9,469 nucleotides of DNA from Prevotella sp. (GTDB lineage: Bacteria > Bacteroidota > Bacteroidia > Bacteroidales > Dysgonomonadaceae), in NCBI GenBank assembly GCA_031263965.1, contig JAISES010000449.1, positions 1 to 9,469 of the forward strand. The letters run 5' to 3'. The notes under the pieces were generated by a model. It was not told the DNA's origin, did no database searches, and saw only the letters and a program-made list of their open reading frames with translations. Numbering within the stretch: position 1 is the stretch's first letter; every line of letters begins with the position of its first letter. This document shows, piece by piece, positions 1 to 7,464 of this stretch. The translations under genes were made by a program, and so were the position numbers.

Positions 1-2241
1 GGTTCCCGCTGGGAGTTCTTCCAGAGTACAAACTGGATAGATGAAGGAGTAAAAGACTATACCATGTCTCAGGATCATTCCGTTTCGGCTACCGGTGGTT
101 CCGAAAAAACACAGTATTACTTATCATTTGGGTATCACGACAAAGAAGGTCTTTTAAAATACGGACCGGATGCTAATAAACGTACAAACTTGAGACTGAC
201 ACTCAATACTGAGTTGAATAAATATATTTCGGTTGATGTACTGGGCACTTATCAAGGTAACTATATAGAACAGAGTGCATACGGTAGTCTTGGAGTCTTA
301 AACTCGCTTTATACGGCTCGTGGGCGTCAGCCTATTTTTAATCCTGAAGAAGATACCAACTACAGTATAAATCCATATAATGGAGACCTACAGGTGAACC
401 CTATCGATATAATGAAAAATTCAGGTATAAATAAGTCCCGCTATGAGGCATATACCGGAAAAATAGGGCTTCATCTGAAGAATTTTGTGAAAGGCTTGAC
501 AGTAGATCTTAATCTTTCCCGCAGGGCCGATTATTACAATCAGGAAACCGATCGCCGTTTGCTTAAATGGCCGGGTAAGGACGGTCAGGGAGAACGCAGT
601 AATACAGGGACCAGCAATCGGTTGTCTAAAACGAAAAATTATTCCTATCTGGATAAGTTCGAAGCCTTAGTTAATTATGATTATAAAATAAAGGATCACA
701 CTTTCCATGCATTGATAGGTGCTTCTTACGAACAGTATAACAAGGATGAAATATCGGGCACTGCAAATAATTTGCTTTCGAACGATTTCTTTAGTTTTAA
801 CTTTTATGATAATGCACTAGCAGCCAATTCATCTCTTTCGGATTTGATACAGCCTTGGAAAATGGCTTCACTATTTGGCCGTTTGAATTATAATTTTGCA
901 GAGCGTTATCTTTTTGAAGCAAACTTCCGTTACGATGGTAGTTCCCGTCTGGATCCGGACCGCCGTTGGAATATATATCCTTCATTCTCGGCAGGCTGGC
1001 GTGTAAACGAAGAGCCTTGGTTTGAATCACTCAATGATCATGTAAGTAATTTGAAACTACGTGCATCTTGGGGAGAATTGGGTAATAGTTCAGCTCTTAA
1101 CAATCAGTTTTTTCCATATCTGGGCCTGATTACAAATAGAAACAATGATAATAATGTTATTAAATTGGTTGGTAATCCGGTATATTATCAAAAAGCAATG
1201 TCGTCTAAAGATATTACGTGGGAGATTTTGAGGTCTACCAATGTCGGGCTTGATCTGGGTTTGTTCAACGGACGCTTGAATATGACCGCTGATTACTATT
1301 GGAAAAAGAATAAAAATATGATGGCTAATATGCAAGTCGGCCATATCATTGGAGTAGATGTTCCTGCTCAAAATATAGGAGAATTAAACTCATGGGGATG
1401 GGAACTTTCTGTTAACTGGAACGATAAGATAGGAGATGTTTCCTATCAGGTTGGAGTCAACGTTGACGACAGCCAGAACAAACTGGTAAAATATACCGGA
1501 GCCAGTGTTGTGTCGGAAGGAACAGTAGCAATATTGGAAGGCTATTCTTTAAATACAATCTGGGGATATAAAACCGATGGCTATTGGAGTAGTCGTCAGG
1601 AATACTTAGATTATAAAGCTGCGAATCCGGGTTTTAGCAGTTTTTCTGATAACATGGTTACCGGTGGTGATGTTAAATATTTAGCTCAGGGAAATCCGGA
1701 TCATACAATTGGGGCGGGTAGCGCTACACCGGAGAACCCGGGCGACTTAGTTAATATAGGAACAACTAATGGACGCTATCTTTTTGGTATAAATCTGAGT
1801 GCACAATGGAAAGGTTTTGATGTTTCTTTGTTTTTCCAGGGAGTAGGCAAGCGTACATTCCTCATTAATGCAGAAACAATTGCACCGTTAGCCCGTTCGT
1901 ATGAAATGCCTTGGACTATCCATCGTGACTATTGGACAGAAGACAATACAGATGCTTTCTTTCCGCGTATCATAAATCAGAATACCTATAATTACAGGCC
2001 ATCTGACAAATGGGCGCAGAATGGAGCCTATATCCGTCTTAAAAATGTACAACTGGGGTACACTATTCCTGTATCGAAGAAGATTGTACAAAGCTTGAGA
2101 GTTTATATTGCCGGAACAGATGTGTGGGAGCATTCAAGTGTTCTGAGTGTGTTTGACCCCGAAGTGGGCAATGATACAAAGAAAGATTCGTATTATCCAT
2201 TTTTCCGGACATGGACAACAGGAGTTAACCTAACATTCTAA
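1..2241 (+). CDS. SusC/RagA-type TonB-dependent outer-membrane transporter, 5'-truncated
   Basis: The reading frame is open from base 1, so this is the C-terminal 746 residues of a protein that usually has about 1000. The Met codon at 64 is internal: the residues before it (W-E-F-F-Q-S-T-N-W-I-D-E-G) belong to the family. The missing part would hold the signal peptide, the carboxypeptidase-D-like regulatory domain and most of the plug. What remains is beta-barrel: alternating aromatic strands, the stretch S-V-S-A-T-G-G-S-E-K-T-Q-Y-Y near the start, the barrel motif R-Y-L-F-E-A-N-F-R-Y-D-G-S-S-R-L, and a C-terminal strand ending in N-L-T-F, the aromatic-terminated signal of outer-membrane barrels. 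In this family the protein forms the TonB-powered channel that imports oligosaccharides under a SusD lid. The partner SusD gene starts 4 bases downstream, so the two are almost certainly co-transcribed. The substrate cannot be read from the barrel itself. No frameshift or internal stop was seen. Confidence 0.97.
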   Translation, partial: GSRWEFFQSTNWIDEGVKDYTMSQDHSVSATGGSEKTQYYLSFGYHDKEGLLKYGPDANKRTNLRLTLNTELNKYISVDVLGTYQGNYIEQSAYGSLGVLNSLYTARGRQPIFNPEEDTNYSINPYNGDLQVNPIDIMKNSGINKSRYEAYTGKIGLHLKNFVKGLTVDLNLSRRADYYNQETDRRLLKWPGKDGQGERSNTGTSNRLSKTKNYSYLDKFEALVNYDYKIKDHTFHALIGASYEQYNKDEISGTANNLLSNDFFSFNFYDNALAANSSLSDLIQPWKMASLFGRLNYNFAERYLFEANFRYDGSSRLDPDRRWNIYPSFSAGWRVNEEPWFESLNDHVSNLKLRASWGELGNSSALNNQFFPYLGLITNRNNDNNVIKLVGNPVYYQKAMSSKDITWEILRSTNVGLDLGLFNGRLNMTADYYWKKNKNMMANMQVGHIIGVDVPAQNIGELNSWGWELSVNWNDKIGDVSYQVGVNVDDSQNKLVKYTGASVVSEGTVAILEGYSLNTIWGYKTDGYWSSRQEYLDYKAANPGFSSFSDNMVTGGDVKYLAQGNPDHTIGAGSATPENPGDLVNIGTTNGRYLFGINLSAQWKGFDVSLFFQGVGKRTFLINAETIAPLARSYEMPWTIHRDYWTEDNTDAFFPRIINQNTYNYRPSDKWAQNGAYIRLKNVQLGYTIPVSKKIVQSLRVYIAGTDVWEHSSVLSVFDPEVGNDTKKDSYYPFFRTWTTGVNLTF

Positions 2242-2245
2242 AACA

Positions 2246-4021
2246 ATGAAGAATATGAAAAAAATATTATACATAGGTATATTATCTTGTACAATGGTAC
2301 TGTCCGGATGTGACGATTTGCTGGACGTTAAACCGGGATCAGAGTTGACAGATGATAATTTTTGGAGGTCGGAAGCCGACTTTAAGGGAGCATGTAATAA
2401 ACTTTATTATGATTTGGATGGCTGGAGTAACGATACCCGTGCCGATGAGTTCGTTGCGGCAAGCGCCAATGGTACAAGCAATGGTACACGTACCGTGCCG
2501 GGTACCAGTTCTGATTGGACAGATCCGTACAATCGTATTTTTACGGCTAATAATATTATAGAAAAAGGAGGAACGTCGCCTTTGGCAGAGAATATCCGTA
2601 ATCGCTGGATTGCAGAGGCCTATTTTTTCCGGGCTTATCAATATTTCACATTGATAAAAAGGTATGGAGACGTACCATTGATATTGAAAATTTTCACAAG
2701 CGTTTATGACACGGAACTAAAAAAAGAGCGCACTCCCAGAGAAGATGTTATTCAACAATGCTATAAAGATCTTGAATTCGCTGTACAGAACCTGCCTAAA
2801 CGTACCCAACTGCCTACAGGAGAACTGGATCGTCGTCGGGTAAGCGTGTCTTCGGCTTTGGGTATGATGGTTCGTATCGGATTGTATGAAGGTACTTTTC
2901 AGAAATATCATAATGTAAACAATGGGGCAAACGCCAATGGGCATTTTGATAAAGCTATAGCTGCATTTGAGTTGCTTAAGGCAGAAGGTCATGATCTATA
3001 TCCTGATTTTAATAATGTCTTTTCGTACGAAAACGAAGCGAATACCAATTTGGAAATTGTATTCGGCAAAGCTTATGGTGAGAATGACTTCTCTACCGTG
3101 ACAACGGGACATACTTATACTCGCAATCTTGAAGGAAGTAATGCTCTCACTCGTAATGTTATAGACATGTTTCTGTATGCAGATGGATTGCCTATTGACA
3201 AAACCGCATTGAAAGTGCCTGTAGAAACTTCGTATAACAATGTTGTTGGGTTGGATCAAAATGGGGACCCATTACCTTACAATATGGGGCAGCGCGATCC
3301 TCGTTTGATGAAGACGATTTGGACTGTAAACGATCCTCTTGAAAATGATGCCTTCATGGGTTGGAGCATAACTGGTAAAGGAAAATATTATCCGTTCGAT
3401 TCGCAAAGGCCCAAAGGTTATCCTTGTAAGAAAGGTTTCTTTGGTTCATTATGGGAAAAGAGTGTGGGAAACAGGGATTTTACCGATAAAATCATCATTC
3501 GCTATGCCGAGATGTTGATCTCTTACGCAGAGGCTTTGTATGAACGTAATGGAAGTATTACAGACGCCCAGCTTGAAGCTACAGTTAATAAATTACGTTC
3601 GCGTGTTGGGTTTAATGTAAAATTGACAAACGCCTTTGTTAATGCTAACGGATTGAACATGCTTGACGAGATTCGACGCGAGCGTACTGTCGAATTGATG
3701 ACCGAAGGCCTCCGTTATAATGACCTCATTCGCTGGAAGACTGCGGAAATAGCACTTCCTACAGACTTGGTAGGCCCTATCTGTCTAGCTGGCGAACTTC
3801 AAAATCCATCGTTAATTAGTACGTTAGCGCCTCGTATAACTGATGCTTCCGGCAAAGTAAATGGGGTATTCGTCTATGAGCAGGCTAACACATATGTGAT
3901 AGAGTTTAAAAACACAAGGTCCTTTGATCCCCAGAGAGATTATCTTTATCCGATTCCGACATTTGAAATTGCTCAATCAGACTTTAACATTAAACAAAAT
4001 CCTGGTTGGGGAGAGGATTAA
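2246..4021 (+). CDS. SusD/RagB-type nutrient-binding outer-membrane lipoprotein
   Basis: This 591-residue protein starts with a type II signal peptide with lipobox L-S-G-C (Cys22), so it should be lipid-anchored on the cell surface. SusD hallmarks are in order: an N-terminal D-D-L-L-D-V-K-P-G-S segment, TPR-like helices with A-E-A-Y-F-F-R-A-Y-Q-Y-F (about 123-134) and R-Y-G-D-V-P-L-I, the late I-R-R-E-R-T-V-E-L (476-484) followed by G-L-R-Y-N-D-L-I-R-W, and the closing Y-P-I-P-T-F-E-I (568-575) before Q-N-P-G-W. Length is normal for the family. SusD proteins form the hinged lid on SusC and bind the glycan being imported. A second in-frame ATG lies at 2255 (Met4) and would give a more typical M-K-K-I-L start; the choice does not affect the mature protein. 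A Gly/Thr/Ser-rich loop with two copies of N-G-T lies around residues 73-90. Binding specificity cannot be inferred. Confidence 0.97.
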   Translation: MKNMKKILYIGILSCTMVLSGCDDLLDVKPGSELTDDNFWRSEADFKGACNKLYYDLDGWSNDTRADEFVAASANGTSNGTRTVPGTSSDWTDPYNRIFTANNIIEKGGTSPLAENIRNRWIAEAYFFRAYQYFTLIKRYGDVPLILKIFTSVYDTELKKERTPREDVIQQCYKDLEFAVQNLPKRTQLPTGELDRRRVSVSSALGMMVRIGLYEGTFQKYHNVNNGANANGHFDKAIAAFELLKAEGHDLYPDFNNVFSYENEANTNLEIVFGKAYGENDFSTVTTGHTYTRNLEGSNALTRNVIDMFLYADGLPIDKTALKVPVETSYNNVVGLDQNGDPLPYNMGQRDPRLMKTIWTVNDPLENDAFMGWSITGKGKYYPFDSQRPKGYPCKKGFFGSLWEKSVGNRDFTDKIIIRYAEMLISYAEALYERNGSITDAQLEATVNKLRSRVGFNVKLTNAFVNANGLNMLDEIRRERTVELMTEGLRYNDLIRWKTAEIALPTDLVGPICLAGELQNPSLISTLAPRITDASGKVNGVFVYEQANTYVIEFKNTRSFDPQRDYLYPIPTFEIAQSDFNIKQNPGWGED

Positions 4022-4052
4022 TGTAATCAGTATAATTTAAAAAGACAATAAG

Positions 4053-4670
4053 ATGAGAAAATTAATATATGCTTTTGCAACAATGCTGGCAATGTTATGC
4101 ACTGTAAGTTGTAGCGATGACGCTTGGTCTACCGATCCTGCTTTGGAGCATGTTTATTATGTCGGTTTTTACAAGACGAATGTTTTTAGCGATGCTCTTA
4201 ATTATGAAATAGCAGCAGATGGAACAGCGCGATGGCGAATTAATACCGGGACATGGAACGTAACAGGTACAGACGCTACTAGTAGTAATATTCCTTTTCA
4301 ATTTCATAGCGAACGTGTTCGTTCGTATGATGCTACTACCTATTTTTTTGTAACAAATAACGGTACTTCAACTTTAGTTGCCGGTACAGATTATATAGTT
4401 GTTAATGAATCAGGTACTGCAATAAATCCGGTAGACGGAAAGTACTCTTTAGTGTGGCCGCAAACAAAAAAGGGTATTCAGAATGTTAGAATAAAACGTC
4501 TGACTACAACTAAAGGTTCTTTGAAAGTGAATACGCTTGATCCGGCTAACGGTACACCTTCCGCTGCTGAAGATCAATATAGGGAAAGTACATTAAATAG
4601 TAAGACCGGAGAATATGAAGTCCGTGGTTTGACTCATGACTTTAATAAGGTAACCGTTACTTTAAATTAA
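4053..4670 (+). CDS. Small surface lipoprotein of unknown function, possible accessory glycan-binding protein
   Basis: I do not recognise a named family with certainty. The 205-residue product has a type II signal peptide ending V-S-C (Cys20) followed by S-D-D, typical of Bacteroidetes surface lipoproteins. The mature part is rich in Thr, Asn and beta-branched residues, with few predicted helices and no catalytic motif. Residues about 95-150 read like a Calx-beta or DUF4843-type beta-sandwich: a G-T-S-T-L-V-A-G-T-D-Y stretch (104-114), a W-P strand (135-136), then G-I-Q-N-V-R-I-K-R-L (141-150). That assignment is inferred from pattern only. The gene lies 31 bases after susD, where surface glycan-binding proteins are usually encoded, so a role in glycan capture beside SusC/D is likely. 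It is shorter than most such proteins (commonly 300-600 residues), so it may carry only one or two domains. Strong terminator-like structures follow it, suggesting that the susCD transcript mainly ends here. Confidence 0.75.
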   Translation: MRKLIYAFATMLAMLCTVSCSDDAWSTDPALEHVYYVGFYKTNVFSDALNYEIAADGTARWRINTGTWNVTGTDATSSNIPFQFHSERVRSYDATTYFFVTNNGTSTLVAGTDYIVVNESGTAINPVDGKYSLVWPQTKKGIQNVRIKRLTTTKGSLKVNTLDPANGTPSAAEDQYRESTLNSKTGEYEVRGLTHDFNKVTVTLN

Positions 4671-4680
4671 AAAATAACGG
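4654..4680 (+). other. Short inverted repeat spanning the lipoprotein stop codon
   Basis: C-C-G-T-T-A at 4654-4659 pairs with T-A-A-C-G-G at 4675-4680 around a 15-base AT-rich loop that includes the TAA stop. The 6-bp stem is weak and no T-run follows, so on its own it is a poor terminator. It is listed because it adjoins the longer inverted repeat and shares the G-T-T-A-C/G-T-A-A-C core. Confidence 0.3.
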
Positions 4681-4683
4681 ATT

Positions 4684-4779
4684 AGTAACGTGTAAAAAAT
4701 AATTTGGTAACTTTAACAGCAAATTCGCTAATAATTAATTATATGATTTAAATTGCCATCTTATTTTTTACACGTTACT
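4684..4779. repeat. Perfect 19-bp inverted repeat with 58-base AT-rich spacer (possible MITE or hairpin element)
   Basis: The left arm AGTAACGTGTAAAAAATAA (4684-4702) is the exact reverse complement of the right arm at 4761-4779, with no mismatch. The spacer (4703-4760) is AT-rich, contains the palindrome TAATTAATTA (4732-4741) and has no open frame worth calling. If the outermost A/T pair is left out, the remaining 18-bp arms are flanked on both sides by the direct trinucleotide TTA (about 4682-4684 and 4779-4781). That is how a small inverted-repeat transposable element with a 3-bp target duplication would look, but three bases can match by chance. The alternatives are a long RNA stem at the end of the susCD transcript or a recombinase site pair. 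I found no convincing Bacteroidetes promoter (TTTG at -33 with TAnnTTTG at -7) in either orientation of the spacer. The repeat itself is certain; its role is not. Confidence 0.85.
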
Positions 4780-4797
4780 TAATATAGTTCCTATGAT

Positions 4798-4831
4798 AGA
4801 GGCAGGACGATATGTTATGTCCTGCCTCTTT
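4798..4831 (+). terminator. Rho-independent terminator-like hairpin before the GH2 gene
   Basis: AGAGGCAGGAC (4798-4808) pairs perfectly with GTCCTGCCTCT (4819-4829), giving an 11-bp GC-rich stem with a 10-base loop. The stem is followed by only two more T residues and then AATAAAAA, so the T-run is short. The stem is the most GC-rich spot in an otherwise AT-rich gap, which argues for selection on the structure. It ends 19 bases before the ATG of the GH2 gene, leaving no room for a standard promoter between hairpin and start codon. Transcription of the enzyme genes must therefore read through the hairpin or start upstream of it. It may act as a partial terminator that lowers enzyme expression relative to SusC/D, or as a leader or processing stem for the GH2 message. 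Confidence 0.7.
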
Positions 4832-4848
4832 AATAAAAATATCTAAAA

Positions 4849-7452
4849 ATGAAGTCTCCTTTTCTCAGAATCATATTTGTTATAGTGCACTTTTTGCTGT
4901 TATCTGTAACTGCTTTTGCTCAACGTGAGGAGAAAACTATTAATGACGGATGGCGATTTATACAGCAAGATGTTATGGGGGCGGAGCAAACAGGGTTTGA
5001 TGATAAACAATGGGAGAATATATCTGTGCCGCATTCGTGGAACAGCGATGCTTACACCGTAAAAAACTATTATAGAGGAACTGCATGGTATCGGAAGTCT
5101 CTTTTTGTTCCTCAATCAGACAGCAATAAACAACTTTTTATTCGCTGGGAAGGTGTTAATCACTCAGCATCGGTTTATATTAATGGCCAATTTATAGGCG
5201 AACACAAAGGTGGTTACACCGCTTTTACATTCGATGTAACACCGTACTGTAAATTCGGTGGAGAAAATATTATTGCAGTTAAAGCCGGTAATACACTGAA
5301 TGATGTCCCGCCCATTTCCGGCGATTTTACAATTTTTGGCGGGATGTACCGCGATGTTTGGCTGATTGCAACGCCAAAGCAGCATATAGATCTTTCTAAC
5401 ATGGGGTCTGACGGTATATTTATCGAGACCAGGAATGTATCCGAAAAATCAGCGGATTATATTATAAGAGGATCAATTGTAAATGAATCCGCCTCAAAAG
5501 TTTCTGTAAAAGTAGCCGGTACAATCAAAGATATATCGGGAAAGACAGTGAAAGTTTTAACTCAAATACTTTCATTTGAAGGAAAAGGACAAAAAGCTTT
5601 TTCTCTGGAAGGGACTATTGCTGATCCAATGCTATGGTCGCCCGAAAATCCGGATTTATATACAGTGGAAACAATAGTAACCGACGCCAAGACGAATACA
5701 ATCTTGGATGCGGTGAATTCATATACAGGGTTCAGATGGTTTTTATTCGATGGCGAGAAAGGCTTTTTCCTGAACGGAAAACCATATAAACTGAGAGGCG
5801 TATGCCGGCATCAGGATCAAAAGCCTTTAGCCAACGCTCTGAGTGACGAAATGCACAGGCGTGACATGCGCCTGATAAAAGATATGGGCGCAAACTTTAT
5901 CCGCATTTCGCACTATCCTCAAGATCAGGCAGTAATAGAACAGTGCGATAGGATGGGACTTCTTGTATGGGAAGAAACCCCGATTATCGATATTGTCCCC
6001 GAATCGGCCGTATTTGCCGGTATTTGCGAATCTGTACTGCGCGAAATGATCCGTCAGCATTATAATCATCCGTCAGTTATTATGTGGGGATATATGAATG
6101 AAATTCTTTTGGTTACACAGCGAAAATATAAGGGTGAAGAATTGAAAACAGCGACCGGCCGGGCATTGGAATTAGCGAAAAGGTTGGAGAAAGTTTTAAA
6201 GGAAGAAGACCCGTCGCGATGTAGCGTTATGGCTTTTCATGGTAGCTGGAGTTATAATGACGCAGGATTCGGTGATGTAACCGATATTGTGGGATGGAAT
6301 CTTTATCAGGGTTGGTATTCCGATAATGTTGCTCAATTCGACCAGTTTATGGAAAAGCAACAGGAACTTTATCCCGATAAGCCTAAAATTGTAAGTGAAT
6401 ACGGCGCCGGTTCCGATAAACGTATTCATTCGATCGAACCGCAACGATTCGACTTTAGTATCGAGTATCACCAACTGTATGCCGAACATTATATGAAAAC
6501 AATAGAGCGTGAACCTTATATTGCGGGTGCTGCTTATTGGAACTTTATCGACTTTGGTTCGGCCCAGCGCGACGAATCAATGCCGAGGATAAACAATAAA
6601 GGATTGGTATATGCCGACCGTACGCCGAAAGATGTATATTATCTTTTCAAGGCATACTACAGGGATGATATACCCGTATTGCATATTGCTTCCCACGATT
6701 GGGCGAACCGTACCGGTGAAAGCCTGCAATCTATAAAAGTATATTCTAACCTCGAACAGGCAGAGTTATTCATGGATGGCAAATCTATGACTGTAAAACA
6801 AATTGTAGATAAGAAAGCGGAATGGCAATTGCCGTTTACCCAGGGAGAACATTATATTTCGGCAAAAGGAATATATAAAGGAGAAAATATAGAAACCGGC
6901 CTGACCCTGACATTTAAAGGCATACCGGATATTTCCGACCCGAAAAACGATGAATTGGCAGTCAATGTGGGGAGTAAGACCTTTTTTACTTCTGCCGAAA
7001 CTGATTTGACATGGGTTCCCGATAAACAGTATATTCCGGGTAGTTGGGGATACGTTGGGGGAGAGGTTTACACTACTCAGACAGAAATAACAGGTACAAC
7101 CGATAATCCGCTTTATCAGACTTTAAGGGTTTCCCCTCAGATGTATCGTTTCGATGTGCAAAATGGACAATACGAGGTGGAATTGTTATTCGCTGACGTG
7201 TTCCAGTCCCGTAATATGGCGGCACATTTGCTTGGAACAGAATTCCAAGGCGGAAATTTGCAGAATGTATTTGATATTGTAATTAACGGCCGGAAGGTAG
7301 ATGCCGGCATTAATCTTGCCAATACCCAGGGTTATTATACCGCTGCCAGAAAAAGGTATATTGTGAATGTTAATGACAACAGTATAATCTTGCAACTTGC
7401 CGCTATATCGGGCAAAACATTTTTGAATGGAATAAAACTTAGAAAATTATAA
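4849..7452 (+). CDS. Secreted GH2 glycoside hydrolase (beta-galactosidase/beta-glucuronidase superfamily) with C-terminal malectin-like domain
   Basis: This 867-residue protein has a type I signal peptide (cleavage likely A-F-A|Q, residues 22-25) and no lipobox, so it is probably periplasmic. Domains in order: GH2 jelly-roll sugar-binding domain (about 27-175, with D-G-W-R-F and P-H-S-W-N), Ig-like sandwich (about 178-290), TIM barrel (about 295-605, with R-G-V-C-R-H-Q-D and R-I-S-H-Y-P), a DUF4982-like Ig domain (about 610-695) and a malectin-like domain (about 700-867, with N-V-G-S at 706-709 and I-N-G-R-K later). The acid/base is expected at Glu418 (W-G-Y-M-N-E) and the nucleophile at Glu517 (V-S-E-Y-G-A-G). 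N-N-K-G at 582-585 lines up with the N-x-K motif that contacts the carboxylate in beta-glucuronidases. Related non-glucuronidase GH2 enzymes can carry a similar sequence, so uronic acid specificity is only suggested. Beta-galactosidase or another beta-exo-glycosidase activity remains possible. The lyase-GH88 gene starts 12 bases after the stop, so these two genes very likely share a transcript. Confidence 0.95.
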   Translation: MKSPFLRIIFVIVHFLLLSVTAFAQREEKTINDGWRFIQQDVMGAEQTGFDDKQWENISVPHSWNSDAYTVKNYYRGTAWYRKSLFVPQSDSNKQLFIRWEGVNHSASVYINGQFIGEHKGGYTAFTFDVTPYCKFGGENIIAVKAGNTLNDVPPISGDFTIFGGMYRDVWLIATPKQHIDLSNMGSDGIFIETRNVSEKSADYIIRGSIVNESASKVSVKVAGTIKDISGKTVKVLTQILSFEGKGQKAFSLEGTIADPMLWSPENPDLYTVETIVTDAKTNTILDAVNSYTGFRWFLFDGEKGFFLNGKPYKLRGVCRHQDQKPLANALSDEMHRRDMRLIKDMGANFIRISHYPQDQAVIEQCDRMGLLVWEETPIIDIVPESAVFAGICESVLREMIRQHYNHPSVIMWGYMNEILLVTQRKYKGEELKTATGRALELAKRLEKVLKEEDPSRCSVMAFHGSWSYNDAGFGDVTDIVGWNLYQGWYSDNVAQFDQFMEKQQELYPDKPKIVSEYGAGSDKRIHSIEPQRFDFSIEYHQLYAEHYMKTIEREPYIAGAAYWNFIDFGSAQRDESMPRINNKGLVYADRTPKDVYYLFKAYYRDDIPVLHIASHDWANRTGESLQSIKVYSNLEQAELFMDGKSMTVKQIVDKKAEWQLPFTQGEHYISAKGIYKGENIETGLTLTFKGIPDISDPKNDELAVNVGSKTFFTSAETDLTWVPDKQYIPGSWGYVGGEVYTTQTEITGTTDNPLYQTLRVSPQMYRFDVQNGQYEVELLFADVFQSRNMAAHLLGTEFQGGNLQNVFDIVINGRKVDAGINLANTQGYYTAARKRYIVNVNDNSIILQLAAISGKTFLNGIKLRKL

Positions 7453-7464
7453 AACGAAATAAAA

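Noticed and set aside
797..1371. Antisense open frames inside the SusC gene
   Set aside because: They overlap a clear coding frame completely, show no recognisable domain and have no leader or neighbour support; they are reverse-strand shadows.
64..2241. The ATG at 64 as the true start of the SusC gene
   Set aside because: The frame stays open to base 1 and the upstream residues fit the SusC family. A start at 64 would lack a signal peptide and plug, so the gene is simply cut by the window edge.
2465..2500. Short direct repeat CAATGGTACA in the SusD gene
   Set aside because: The two 10-base copies encode an N-G-T-rich loop in frame and look like ordinary low-complexity coding sequence.
2339..3259. 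Open frames on both strands inside the SusD gene
   Set aside because: They lie within a well-supported SusD gene and have no conserved motifs, so they are out-of-frame shadows.
4703..4760. Invertible promoter between the 19-bp repeats
   Set aside because: TTTG is present at 4703-4706, but no TAnnTTTG -7 element follows at the right distance, and the reverse orientation has no good pair either. The spacer is also short for known invertible promoters. It is kept only as a testable alternative in the findings.
4671..4848. Riboswitch or small RNA gene in the gap
   Set aside because: The stems present are simple inverted repeats. I saw no conserved riboswitch core, and the AT-rich spacer shows no recognisable RNA family.
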